Origin: an uncultured Deferribacterales bacterium | GTDB lineage: Bacteria; Chrysiogenota; Deferribacteres; Deferribacterales; Mucispirillaceae | NCBI GenBank assembly: GCA_947853665.1 | Contig: CANTXF010000050.1 | Coordinates: forward strand, 1-48,645 | DNA length: 48,645 nt | Direction of reading: 5' to 3' | Part shown: in pieces, positions 27,461 through 36,119 of the stretch | How the letters are laid out: every line of letters starts with the position of its first letter | Position numbering within the stretch: position 1 is the stretch's first letter | Translations under genes and position numbers: made by a program | The notes under the pieces: model-generated | What the model saw: only the letters and a program-made list of their open reading frames with translations | Databases searched by the model: none | Told to the model about the DNA's origin: nothing

Positions 27461-28113
27461 TAACGGCCGTCCAGCACCACGAAGAAAAGAACCGCGAAAA
27501 AATGGCAGACTGTCCCCGCCAGGACGAAAAGATGCCATATAGCGTGGTTGTAAGGCAGGGATTTCCACTTGTAAAATATCACGCCGAAAGAGAAAAGCAG
27601 GCCGCCTGCAAGCAGCAGTATCAGCCCGGCAGGCTCCGTCGTATCTATAAGCGGTTTAGCCGCGATAACGATGACCCAGCCCATACAGAGATAAAGCAGC
27701 GTGGACACTTTGCGGAACCGGCTGCCGTATATTATTTTAAGCACGGTTCCTATAACGGCCGAACCCCATACTATGCCGAATATCGTCCAGCCCCAGGGGC
27801 CCCGCAAGTTTACTAGAACGAAAGGCGTATATGTGCCCGCGATAAGGAAATATATGGAAATATGGTCGCACATATTAAGGACGCGCTTTATTTTAGGGTC
27901 GGAAAACCCGTGATAAAGGGTGGAGGCGGAATAAAGGGCTATCATGGAAGCCCCGTATATGGCGGAAGCCGCGACCTTCCACACGTCTCCGGCGGAGGCC
28001 GCCGCGCTGACAAGGACGATAAGCCCCGTCACGCTTAAAATGATCCCCACGCCGTGGGAAACTGCGTTTAATATTTCTTCCGTTTTGCCGTAACGGGGAG
28101 ATGCAGGAGTCAT
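27460..28113 (-). CDS. Hemolysin III / PAQR family membrane protein
   Basis: A polytopic protein with seven hydrophobic segments. It keeps the PAQR metal-site motifs: SHGVG (first helix), the S..YHGF element in YSASTLYHGFSD, DHISIYFLIAGTYTP, and a C-terminal NHAIWHLFVLAGTVCHFFAV. Bacterial members (TrhA) are implicated in membrane-energy and lipid homeostasis; the name hemolysin is historical. The start chosen is ATG 28113 (217 aa) with GAGG eight bases upstream; an extension to 28176 would overlap the upstream gene. Confidence 0.88.
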   Translation of the reverse strand: MTPASPRYGKTEEILNAVSHGVGIILSVTGLIVLVSAAASAGDVWKVAASAIYGASMIALYSASTLYHGFSDPKIKRVLNMCDHISIYFLIAGTYTPFVLVNLRGPWGWTIFGIVWGSAVIGTVLKIIYGSRFRKVSTLLYLCMGWVIVIAAKPLIDTTEPAGLILLLAGGLLFSFGVIFYKWKSLPYNHAIWHLFVLAGTVCHFFAVLFFVVLDGR

Positions 28114-28159
28114 GTCAGATACCTCTTGAAAGCCGTTATGTTTTTTTAAAGACAGTCCG

Positions 28160-28354
28160 TCAGTCCAGAAATTCATCCAGAGTATGCTCTTTTATCTTTA
28201 TCCTGCCTTCGAAAAGGCAGCACCTGATTTTTATTTCATCTCTGGTTATATAGCGCTTCTGGGCGGCGCAACGGAATTCGTATCTGCCCTTCATCTGCTC
28301 TATTTTTATTTCCTTCCTGTGCACGCAGCCCTGGTTGCAGCCTTTATTGCTCAT
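28160..28354 (-). CDS. Small cysteine-rich protein of unknown function
   Basis: 64 residues with five cysteines (C6, C10, C29, C45, C46) spaced like a small zinc or Fe-S binding fold. I do not recognise a family. A promoter (28360-28389) ends only about 5 bp before the ATG and there is no ribosome site, so the mRNA may be leaderless. It lies directly upstream of the hemolysin III gene and could share its transcript. Confidence 0.5.
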   Translation of the reverse strand: MSNKGCNQGCVHRKEIKIEQMKGRYEFRCAAQKRYITRDEIKIRCCLFEGRIKIKEHTLDEFLD

Positions 28355-28359
28355 GGCGG

Positions 28360-28389
28360 ATTATAGCCCAAGCTCTTCCCTTATGGCAA
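28360..28389 (-). promoter_or_regulatory. Promoter at the small Cys-rich gene
   Basis: Minus-strand -10 TATAAT (28360-28365, perfect) and -35 TTGCCA (28384-28389) with an 18-bp spacer. The predicted transcription start falls on or next to the start codon at 28354. Confidence 0.55.
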
Positions 28390-28515
28390 TAGGGCCTTTC
28401 AATTTCTAAAGTTTTTTGCGCCGCGGCCGATATATAGCTTATGGCCCCGCCGGTATACTGCCGGGTTTTCAGGACGAAACGCGAGGGTCGTTTTTATATT
28501 GACACGGAGGTCGGT

Positions 28516-28842
28516 ATGGAATTATTTATTCCAAATATATTGACGGTACAGCCGGTTCCGGGGCCTGCGCCGGACAGGCCGGGAACCCTTGGGCCTGCGG
28601 ATATATCAGCCCCGGCTGGCGGCGAATTCAGAAAGGTTTACTTTGAGGAGCTGGCAAGGCGCTGTTACAGCGAAAACGGAAACCTCGATATGCTGGGCGC
28701 GGTGGCAAGAATCCACCACGAGGAATATTACGGAGCCGGCGGAGGCAAGGTAAAGCGCTGGCGGGTGTTCTTCAGCAAATATAACGTCCTCGTGAATATA
28801 GAGGAGGATGCGGGGGGACGCCTTTTCGTAAAAGCCGCCTGA
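28516..28842 (+). CDS. Hypothetical protein, 109 aa
   Basis: Start ATG with GGAGGT at the right distance. A Pro/Gly-rich N-terminal third (about 10-35) precedes a compact part with EFRKVYFEELARRCYSENGNLDML and KRWRVFFSKYNVLVNIEEDAGGRLFVKAA. No signal peptide, membrane segment or known motif. The longer frame from 28441 lacks a ribosome site. Single gene between hemolysin III and the DMT transporter. Confidence 0.6.
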   Translation: MELFIPNILTVQPVPGPAPDRPGTLGPADISAPAGGEFRKVYFEELARRCYSENGNLDMLGAVARIHHEEYYGAGGGKVKRWRVFFSKYNVLVNIEEDAGGRLFVKAA

Positions 28843-28956
28843 AAAACGCCCTTCTTTATAAGGTACGGCGGCGGCGCTCTTTACCGCCCGGCCTAACCGG
28901 AAAAAATTTCCGCCCACGGCTTTTCCGGCAATCTATAAAAACAGGCGAGGCGCCCG

Positions 28957-29796
28957 ATGGCTTTGAGCTTTTCCCTTATAATCTTCAGCGCGTTTTTCCA
29001 CTCCCTGTGGAATATACTGCTGAAAAACGCCGCGAATAAGCACAGCTTTACCGTACAGATACATTTCGCGGCCTCCGTAATAATGACGGTGATACTGGCG
29101 CTGTTTTTCCCGGAAGCGTTCCGTTTCGACAAAGCCACGGTGATTTTCGCCCTGTGTTCGGCGTTTTTCTTCTCCTTTTATCAGATATTCGTAGCGGAAG
29201 CGTATAAATGCGCCGACGTTTCCATGGTGTACCCCATAACAACCTCCTCCCCCCTTTTCATAATAATATGGGCCTATATACTGCTTGACGAGCGGATAAC
29301 GCCCGCCGGTTTCTGCGGGGTAATGCTCATAATATCCGGCTGCTATATAATGAATATGACTAAAGGCTCGAACAAACTGGCTTTCAGGGGAATACTGATG
29401 GCCGTGCTGGCGGCTCTTTTCTATTCCTTCGGGGCTATGGCGGATAAAATGGGTGTAACGTCCGTAAACACTATGCTTTATATATACCTTATGACGGTTT
29501 TTATGACGGTGTTTACAGGCTTCTTCGTAGGAATCGCCCATATACACACGAAAAGGGCAAAAATACAATGGAAGCTGGTCATACTGGGCGGTATGGCGCT
29601 TTTAGGCTCCACCACTTTTTACAGACTGGGGCTGGTGGATATGCAGATAGCCTACGCCACGTCTTTAAGGCAGGTAAGCTCCTTTTTCGGACTGCTGATG
29701 GGAATTTTTTTCTTCAAAGAGTCTTACGGGCTCAAAAGAGCCGTTGGCTGCGCGGTAATTATTTCCGGAATTGTGCTGATAAGACTTGGCATGTAG
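28957..29796 (+). CDS. EamA/DMT superfamily transporter
   Basis: 279 residues forming ten predicted transmembrane helices in two repeated five-helix halves, as in EamA-domain permeases. The first half includes SMVYPITTSSPLFIIIWAYILLDE and the second YATSLRQVSSFFGLLMGIFFFKE, equivalent positions before the conserved acidic residue of each half. Substrate unknown; DMT members export amino acids or other metabolites. GAGG lies upstream of the ATG. Confidence 0.85.
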   Translation: MALSFSLIIFSAFFHSLWNILLKNAANKHSFTVQIHFAASVIMTVILALFFPEAFRFDKATVIFALCSAFFFSFYQIFVAEAYKCADVSMVYPITTSSPLFIIIWAYILLDERITPAGFCGVMLIISGCYIMNMTKGSNKLAFRGILMAVLAALFYSFGAMADKMGVTSVNTMLYIYLMTVFMTVFTGFFVGIAHIHTKRAKIQWKLVILGGMALLGSTTFYRLGLVDMQIAYATSLRQVSSFFGLLMGIFFFKESYGLKRAVGCAVIISGIVLIRLGM

Positions 29797-29809
29797 CTTG
29801 CTAATATCA

Positions 29810-29885
29810 TGGCAGGTAGAGGACCAACCTCGCCTGAGAGATGGAGCTCTCGTGTCAAGCCGACAGGATGTCGGCTTTTCTTTTA
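29810..29885 (+). terminator. Three successive hairpins ending in a terminator
   Basis: After the DMT gene, a bulged stem GGCAGGT / ACCTCGCC, then GAGAG / CTCTC, then AGCCGAC / GTCGGCT (29858-29864 and 29870-29876) followed by TTTTCTTTT. The last is a good terminator for the plus strand. The two upstream hairpins make the 3' region unusually structured. Confidence 0.7.
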
Positions 29886-29888
29886 TCT

Positions 29889-30239
29889 TTATTCACAGCC
29901 GCCCTTTAAATCCCGCTCTATCTTTTCCAGTAAGGAATGATCCGCGCACTCCGCGCCGCATATAGCTTCAAAGATCTTAAACTGCTGCTGCTCCATTCCC
30001 GCGTCTTTTCCGTAAAGATCTTCATACCGGATAAGAAATTTTGTGAACCAGTAATACCTTCCGTACAAAATATCGGGTAAAGCGTATCTTCCCGCTGATA
30101 ATATCCGCCCTTCATCTTCTTCCAGCAATAAAGCATAGCTTAAAGCTTCGTCCAATTCATCGTCGCCATATATAACGGCCGCGGTTCTGCCTGATAACGC
30201 GAACAGCTTTTGCATCGATATTCTGTCACAAAGCGGCAT
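29889..30239 (-). CDS. Hypothetical protein, 116 aa
   Basis: The ATG has GGAG eight bases upstream. An acidic, helical, soluble protein with three cysteines and the segment LPDILYGRYYWFTKFLIRYEDLYG. No recognisable domain, signal or membrane segment. It is convergent with the DMT gene. In 30240-30553 upstream of it I see only AT-rich sequence and no further gene. Confidence 0.55.
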   Translation of the reverse strand: MPLCDRISMQKLFALSGRTAAVIYGDDELDEALSYALLLEEDEGRILSAGRYALPDILYGRYYWFTKFLIRYEDLYGKDAGMEQQQFKIFEAICGAECADHSLLEKIERDLKGGCE

Positions 30240-30553
30240 CCGGTATCTCCAAAAAATCTGCTTCTATCTTTTTAAGATTTTTATTTTACGGCAATTACAG
30301 GAGCATATAAACTTTTAATTTCCGTAAACAGGCTCCTAACCATACAGGAAGTATGGGGAAAGCGGCCCCCGCCGCCTCAACGTAAATAAAGAACTCTCCA
30401 TTAATACAGGCCGAAACAAAACGCAAAAAAAGCTATAATGCCCTTTCTTATACGGCTTCTGCGGTTTTAAGCCGCCCGGCCGGAACAGGCTTATCCGGCA
30501 ATAGCGTTAACCACGCCGCAATAGAGGCCGCAAAGCCGTATGAAAACGCAGCG

Positions 30554-30581
30554 AAAAAAGCCCGGCTTAAATGCCGGGCTT
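30554..30581 (-). terminator. Terminator of the first symporter gene
   Basis: Minus strand: 9-bp stem AAGCCCGGC / GCCGGGCTT (30558-30566 and 30573-30581) with a 6-nt loop, then a T run, 24 bp after the symporter stop. Confidence 0.85.
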
Positions 30582-30605
30582 ATTATAATGAACGAACTTA
30601 AAAAG

Positions 30606-31895
30606 CTATTTGTTCCAGACTTCCATATCCATTTCGCCTTCCAGCTTGCCTACTATCATGGTTCCAGACATATCGCCTACGATATTCATGGACGTGCGGC
30701 CCATGTCGAGAATGGCGTCTATGCCTAAGATCATACCGTAAGCCATAGCCACGGCCTGGTTGCTGGAAACGCTCAAGCCTACGGACTCAAGGACCATAAG
30801 CAGCATTATAGCTCCCGCTCCCGGAACACCGGCGGTGCCTATGGAAGCAAGAACGGCAGTAAGTATTACAACGCCCTGCTGGCTGAAAGTAAGAGGCATA
30901 CCTATGGCGTTGGCTATGAATATGGCGCATATCCCCAGATATATGGTGGTGCCGTCCATATTTATCGTGGCGCCGAGAGGCAGAGTAAAGCCGTAAACGC
31001 CCTTTGAAACGCCCATAAGTTTTTCAGCAGTTTCCATAGAAACGGGCAGGGTGCCGTTGGACGAACGGGTAACGAAAGCCGTAAGCATGGGAGCCCGTAC
31101 TTTTTTCAGGAATTTTATCGGGCTGAGACCGAAAAGAAAGGTAAGGCCGCAGTAAACTACAAAAAGCTGAATAACAAGGCCTATATACACGGCGATGGTA
31201 ACACCCACGAGAGGGCCGAAAGCCTCGGCTCCCTGTTTGGAAAAAACCACGAATATAAGGGCGAAAACGCCTATGGGAGCGTACTGCATGACCCAACCGA
31301 CAACCTTGTATATGACTTCGGCGGCGCCTTCAAAAAATTTGTAGGTGGTGTCGGCCGCTATTCTGATTCTTTCCTCCGAATGTTCCCGCAGAAAGGCCAG
31401 CGCTATACCGAAAAATATACAGAAGCATATAGTAGGCAGCACGTCGCCTTTGGCAAAAGCCTCAAATGGATTGGTGGGCACTATGGCCAAAAGGGTATTA
31501 ATAAGAGACGGGGATTGCAGCTCCTTGACCACCGCGTTGGCTCCGGCCAGATCGAGGCCCTGCCCCGGCTGCATAACGTTGCCCACGAGAAGGCCCACTA
31601 TAATCGCGATAAAGGACGTAAACAGGTAAAAAATGATTATTTTAACGCCCACCCTGCCAAGACGGGAGGGGGCGATGCTGGCAGTGCCCACTATAAGGGA
31701 AAATATGATAACGGGCTGCACTATCATTTTAAGAAGCCTGATAAACAGGTCGCCTAAAGGAGTAAGAATACTGATGGCGGTATCGGCATGCTGGAAAATG
31801 ATCCCGAACACGGCCCCCAGTATCAATCCGCCCAGAATCCGAACCAGCAGGTTCGACCTGAAATAGAAGGAAAATAAACCACTTTTTTCACTCAT
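30606..31895 (-). CDS. Dicarboxylate/amino acid:cation symporter (DAACS), copy 1
   Basis: A 429-residue secondary transporter of the GltP/DctA family, importing glutamate, aspartate or C4-dicarboxylates with H+ or Na+. Family hallmarks: TRSSNGTLPVSMETAE (re-entrant hairpin 1, serine-rich), NMDGTTIYLG (cation and substrate site) and TAVLASIGTAGVPGAGAIMLLMVLE (hairpin 2). The start is ATG 31895 with GGAGG; the longer frame to 31934 has no site. Paralogous to the next gene. Confidence 0.93.
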   Translation of the reverse strand: MSEKSGLFSFYFRSNLLVRILGGLILGAVFGIIFQHADTAISILTPLGDLFIRLLKMIVQPVIIFSLIVGTASIAPSRLGRVGVKIIIFYLFTSFIAIIVGLLVGNVMQPGQGLDLAGANAVVKELQSPSLINTLLAIVPTNPFEAFAKGDVLPTICFCIFFGIALAFLREHSEERIRIAADTTYKFFEGAAEVIYKVVGWVMQYAPIGVFALIFVVFSKQGAEAFGPLVGVTIAVYIGLVIQLFVVYCGLTFLFGLSPIKFLKKVRAPMLTAFVTRSSNGTLPVSMETAEKLMGVSKGVYGFTLPLGATINMDGTTIYLGICAIFIANAIGMPLTFSQQGVVILTAVLASIGTAGVPGAGAIMLLMVLESVGLSVSSNQAVAMAYGMILGIDAILDMGRTSMNIVGDMSGTMIVGKLEGEMDMEVWNK

Positions 31896-32103
31896 TACTG
31901 CCTCCAAATTTTTTTGCCTCGCGGCTTCAGACATGAGAGAATAAGCAACAAAAAGAAACCAAAATAAGCCAATAATATATGAAAAGAAGTATAAAATATT
32001 TTTTATGGCATAGCAAGAATAAAAACGTACAAAATAATGTCTATATAAGATGAAATTTTAAAATATGACAGTATATAAAAAGAACGCCTGCGAACGCCGG
32101 CGC

Positions 32104-32131
32104 AAAAAAACCGGGCGGCAGGCCCGCCCGG
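32104..32131 (-). terminator. Terminator of the second symporter gene
   Basis: Minus strand: CCGGGCGG / CCGCCCGG (32111-32118 and 32124-32131) with a 5-nt loop followed by seven T, 35 bp after the stop. The two symporters are therefore separate transcription units. Confidence 0.85.
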
Positions 32132-32165
32132 CGTAAAAATATCGCTTTAACTGATTTTTTTTAGG

Positions 32166-33455
32166 TCATTTATTCCAGACTTCCATATCCATCTCGTTTT
32201 CCAGCTTGGCAACGATGGTGGTTCCAGCCATATCGCCCACTACGTTCATGGAAGTGCGGCCCATGTCGAGAATGGCGTCTATACCGAATACCATAGCATA
32301 AGCGGCCGCCACGGCGGAGCCTGCCTCTACTTTAAGACCTATGGAATCAAGAACCATAAGAAGCATTATAGCTCCCGCTCCCGGAACACCGGCGGTGCCT
32401 ATGGAGGCAAGAACGGCAGTAAGTATTACTACGCCCTGCTGGCTGAAAGTAAGGGGAGCGCCTATGGCGTTGGCTATGAATATGGCGCACACGCCAAGAT
32501 ATATGGTGGTGCCGTCCATATTAATGGTGGAGCCGAGAGGGAGGGTAAAACCGTAAACACCCCTCGTTATACCCATTTCCTTTTCCGCCACTTCCATGGA
32601 TATGGGCAGGGTGCCTCCCGACGAACGGGTAACGAAAGCCGTAAGCATGGGGGAGCGCACCTTTTTATAAAACTTCATGGGGCTTAGGCCGAAAAGGAGC
32701 AGAAGCCCGCCGTAAACAAGGATAAGCTGGCAGATAAGACCAAGATAAACCGCCAGGGTAACGCTGGCAAGAGGCCCGAAAGCCCCGGCCCCGTGCTTTG
32801 AGAACACCACGAAAATAAGGGCGAAAACGCCTATGGGAGCGTACTGCATTATCCAGCCGACGACTTTGAATATAACCTCGGCGGCGCCTTCAAAAAACTT
32901 ATAGGTAACGTCCGCGGCAGCCCTTACCCGCTGCTCGGCGTGTTCGCGGCAGAAAGCGAGGCTTATGCCGAAAAATATGCTGAAGCATATAGTAGGCAGC
33001 ACGTCGCCCTTGGCGAAAGCCTCAAAAGGGTTGGTGGGCACTATGGCGAGAAGGGTCGGTATAAGGGACGGGCTTTTAAGGGATTTGCCGGCGGCATCGG
33101 CCCCGGCTATTTCCATACCCGTGCCCGGCTGAATAAGATTGCCGAAAAGCAGGCCGACTATTATGGCGAACAGAGAAGTACACAGATAAAATACGATAAT
33201 CTTGACGCCCACTTTCCCCAGACGGGACGGGGCTATGCTGGCAGTGCCGACTATCAGGGTAAAGATGATTACCGGCTGGACTATCATTTTAAGCAAACGG
33301 ACGAAAAGATCGCCGAAAGGGCTGAAAAAACTGATGGCCTTGGTCGCGTCCTGAAAAATTACACCGGCTACGGCGCCGAGAATAAGACCCAACAATATGC
33401 GCAGGAGCAGATTAGACCTGAAATACCATGACAAAATCCCATTCTTCTCACTCAT
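32166..33455 (-). CDS. Dicarboxylate/amino acid:cation symporter (DAACS), copy 2
   Basis: A 429-residue paralogue of the preceding symporter. Differences cluster in the loops and first helices, while the hairpins and C-terminus are almost identical. Motifs TRSSGGTLPISMEVAE, NMDGTTIYLG and TAVLASIGTAGVPGAGAIMLLMVLD are intact. ATG 33455 follows GGAGGTGG; the extension to 33566 looks spurious. Copy 2 has TRSSGG where copy 1 has TRSSNG, so substrate or affinity could differ. Confidence 0.93.
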   Translation of the reverse strand: MSEKNGILSWYFRSNLLLRILLGLILGAVAGVIFQDATKAISFFSPFGDLFVRLLKMIVQPVIIFTLIVGTASIAPSRLGKVGVKIIVFYLCTSLFAIIVGLLFGNLIQPGTGMEIAGADAAGKSLKSPSLIPTLLAIVPTNPFEAFAKGDVLPTICFSIFFGISLAFCREHAEQRVRAAADVTYKFFEGAAEVIFKVVGWIMQYAPIGVFALIFVVFSKHGAGAFGPLASVTLAVYLGLICQLILVYGGLLLLFGLSPMKFYKKVRSPMLTAFVTRSSGGTLPISMEVAEKEMGITRGVYGFTLPLGSTINMDGTTIYLGVCAIFIANAIGAPLTFSQQGVVILTAVLASIGTAGVPGAGAIMLLMVLDSIGLKVEAGSAVAAAYAMVFGIDAILDMGRTSMNVVGDMAGTTIVAKLENEMDMEVWNK

Positions 33456-33919
33456 ATCCACCTCCGGATTTTCTGCCCGCGGGCAGCAAAAAAATAATGG
33501 AAACGTTCTGACCAAGGCAATACGCCGTTTCATTAATACTTTATATTTTATTAAAACATTTTGCAAGAAAAACAGGATAAAAAAATAAGATTTTTTGCCT
33601 ACCTATTTATATTTATTTTGCCATAGCCCTTAATTAAACGCGCCAAACAACCCATATTTTTGTCATTTAAGTGGACATTTTAAATTTATTCCATAAACAT
33701 CGCAACTTACGCCGCATAATATTATAAGTTAAAGAACAAAATCCCATATTGTTTTATGAAAAAAATTAACGGCAAAAGGTAAATATGGAGATATTTTATA
33801 TTTTTCCGGTAAATTATTTAACGGGTACATACGCGATATAAACAAAAGTTAACAGTACAAATAAAACGTCTCCGGCAGATTTCAATAAAACCTGAGCGCA
33901 TTTTTACACGAACCATGTT

Positions 33920-34051
33920 ATATTCAATATTATATATTGAAAAAACAAGTAATATTAATATATAATCAGCGCGTAATATTTTAATTGACCGGTATGCCCC
34001 AACGGGGGTCAATGTAAAGTTATGGAAAATATTTGTAATACAGCGGCTTGC
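33920..34051. repeat. Palindrome and copy 2 of the 39-bp dispersed repeat in an intergenic region
   Basis: The 33456-34272 stretch is AT-rich and without a credible gene. It contains the palindrome TTCAATAT-TAT-ATATTGAA (33923-33941) and, at 34012-34051, a second copy of the repeat at 23183-23221 (ATGTAAAGTTATGGAAAATA onward). The small minus-strand frame at 33818-34012 has no ribosome site and is not supported. Confidence 0.5.
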
Positions 34052-34272
34052 TCATATCGCAGTTTGCGGGGCAAGGCCCTCCGGGTCTTGCCGTGACTGA
34101 ACAGGTCTTATTACGAATGTTTTTGACGCCTTAAAAGCATTATTATAATTATTTGCCGTAACTATTCAGCGTCAGGGGACAGCCGCATTTTTATCTAGTA
34201 TGATAACGCCGCCGCGCCGGCCGGCGCAGGGCCAGATACATACGCCGTTATCCGCATAAAAAAGGAGCCTGT

Positions 34273-35826
34273 ATGAAAAATATAGCCGCGTTAATATTTG
34301 CCGCCGCTTTCATCATTCAGGGGTGCGCGGCCCTAAGCGGCCCGCCGGAAAGCAGCGGCAAAACAGCGGAGCTTACGGTGCTGCACACCAACGACCATCA
34401 CGGAAGCGTTATGGAAAACGTATACGGCAGAAACGGCAAACCGTATAAAGACGGCCCGTCAGGCGGAGCTGCCGTCCGCGCCGCCTTTATAAAGGAAGTG
34501 AGAAAGACCCATAAAAACGTGCTGCTTCTGGACGCGGGAGACCTTACGTACACAACCCAGCCCGTTTCCATGTTCTTTAACGGGGAGCTTGATATAGAGC
34601 TTTACGGCCTGATGGGATACGACGCCGCAGCAATAGGCAACAACGAGTTCCAGCGGGGTGTAGCCGCCTTTAAAGAGCAGATAAAAAAGGCGCCTTTTCC
34701 GTTTCTGGGGGCCAACGTAAAATATACCGACGGCTCCTATGTGGGCAAGCCGTGGATAATAAAGGACTTCGGCGGGCTGCGCGCGGGGGTTTTCGGCCTG
34801 CTTACCTCCCATACCGGAGAAGTAGCCCCCGAGGACGGCGTTATAATAAGCGGCGAAGCAGAGGCGGCCCGGGAGGCGGTAAAATATCTGCGCGAAAAGG
34901 AAAAATGCGATATAGTAATAGCCCTTACCCATATAGGCGTGCCTGAAGACAAAAATATTTATTCGTCAAAAGACCTGGCCAGGGACGTTCCCGGCATAGA
35001 CCTTATAGTGGACGGACACACGCACGCATATATGACGGAGCCTCTGGAAGAAAACGGGGTCCCCATAGTGCAGGCGGGAGAATACGGCAATTACACAGGT
35101 ATGGCCGTTATCGGGATAAAGGAAGGCAAAATAGCTTCTTTCGCATGGAAACCCGTCGCCATGAGGGGCATTAAGCCGGACCCTGAAACGGAAAGGCTTA
35201 TAGCCTCCCGCGCGGCGGAGGCGGGCAAAGCCTACGGCGTAAAAATAGGCGAAGCGGCGGAGGATTTTCCATACGGCAGGGAAATCAACGAAAAAGAATC
35301 CGCGGCGGCCAATCTGGTTACGGACGCCCTGGCCTGGTACGCGTCGGAAAAAACGAATCTCGGAGCCGATTTCGCCATGATAAACAGCGGCACAATAAGG
35401 GGCGGCCTTTCAAAAGGCGATATAACACTGGGGGATACCCTATCCCTGCTGCCATACAGCAACAATATAACGATAGCGGAGATCAAAGGCGCCGGCCTGC
35501 TTAAATTTTTCGAAAACCTGACCGCAAAGCCGAAAGGCAAAAGGAGCTTCGCTCACGTTTCATATCAGGTAAAATACGCGGCGGACTATTCCGGCGGCAC
35601 GGGCGTTCTTGAAAGCATATCAATAAACGGCAAACCCCTTTCCCCCGATAAAACATACCGCTTTGCCACCATAGATTTTATTACCAACGGCCGCGGCCAC
35701 ACCCTGAAAAAAGACGGAACCGTAACCAATACGGGCGTAGATCTGCGGAAAGCATTAGAGGAATACGTTAAATATAAAAAAACAGTAAGCCCCGCGCTTG
35801 ACGGCAGAATAAAAACGAAAGGCTGA
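34273..35826 (+). CDS. UshA-like 5'-nucleotidase / cyclic phosphodiesterase lipoprotein
   Basis: A 517-residue exported phosphohydrolase. The lipobox (IIQGC18) implies lipid anchoring. The metallophosphatase domain (about 34-300) has D41/H43 (HTNDHHG), D90 (AGD), N123 in IGNNEF, H220 (LTHIG) and H249/H251 (DGHTH). The C-terminal nucleotide-binding domain (about 330-510) has NSGTIRGG and DTLSLLPYSNN. The catalytic His of the usual GNHE motif is Asn124 here. The protein may degrade extracellular nucleotides for phosphate or nucleosides, if still active. Single gene with a good GGAG site. Confidence 0.87.
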   Translation: MKNIAALIFAAAFIIQGCAALSGPPESSGKTAELTVLHTNDHHGSVMENVYGRNGKPYKDGPSGGAAVRAAFIKEVRKTHKNVLLLDAGDLTYTTQPVSMFFNGELDIELYGLMGYDAAAIGNNEFQRGVAAFKEQIKKAPFPFLGANVKYTDGSYVGKPWIIKDFGGLRAGVFGLLTSHTGEVAPEDGVIISGEAEAAREAVKYLREKEKCDIVIALTHIGVPEDKNIYSSKDLARDVPGIDLIVDGHTHAYMTEPLEENGVPIVQAGEYGNYTGMAVIGIKEGKIASFAWKPVAMRGIKPDPETERLIASRAAEAGKAYGVKIGEAAEDFPYGREINEKESAAANLVTDALAWYASEKTNLGADFAMINSGTIRGGLSKGDITLGDTLSLLPYSNNITIAEIKGAGLLKFFENLTAKPKGKRSFAHVSYQVKYAADYSGGTGVLESISINGKPLSPDKTYRFATIDFITNGRGHTLKKDGTVTNTGVDLRKALEEYVKYKKTVSPALDGRIKTKG

Positions 35827-35906
35827 AAAAAAGGCGTAATTTCAGATTGCCGTTTACCCTCCGCAGTACCGGAGCCGCCCATGAAAAGCTGTTTCAAAAA
35901 AATAAG

Positions 35907-35930
35907 GGCCGCGGCTTAAAGCCCGCAGCC
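35907..35930 (+). terminator. Terminator-like hairpin after the nucleotidase
   Basis: A bulged stem GGCcGCGG-CTT / AAG-CCGCaGCC lies about 80 bp after the stop. The following GTAATTAAAATATT is AT-rich but not a U tract, so the call is tentative. Confidence 0.4.
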
Positions 35931-35994
35931 GTAATTAAAATATTGCCATAAATAATCGATAACATTAAATTTAAATAGTTATATCCTGACGTTG

Positions 35995-36014
35995 TGCCGT
36001 CATAAATGCCGTCA
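35995..36014. repeat. Left copy of a putative island-end repeat
   Basis: TGCCGTCATAAATGCCGTCA matches 46900-46919 at 18 of 20 bases, and the sequence character changes here from GC-rich backbone to AT-rich island. Sequences of this kind flank P4-type integrase islands. I did not find a copy of the tRNA-Leu 3' end next to it. Confidence 0.5.
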
Positions 36015-36119
36015 GGCGATTTTCAGACCCCATCAACAGGAATCTTTAATAAAAAAGTCAAGGGCTTGGATATCTGCCTGCAAGTTATATGCAGTTCAAA
36101 TATTTTATGCAATATCCAC

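Noticed and set aside
29815-29860. Glycine or TPP riboswitch (CTCTCAGG on the minus strand, CTGAGA on the plus strand)
   Set aside because: Only short fragments match; the rest of either aptamer is missing, and no suitable gene lies downstream. It is part of the hairpin series after the DMT gene.
33818-34012. 64-aa minus-strand frame in the AT-rich intergenic region
   Set aside because: No ribosome site, atypical composition, overlap with palindrome and dispersed repeat.
35900-36000. Copy of the tRNA-Leu 3' end as left attachment site
   Set aside because: I looked for TGCCCGAAGCCGGAATCG-like sequence and did not find it; only the 20-bp TGCCGTCA-type repeat is shared.
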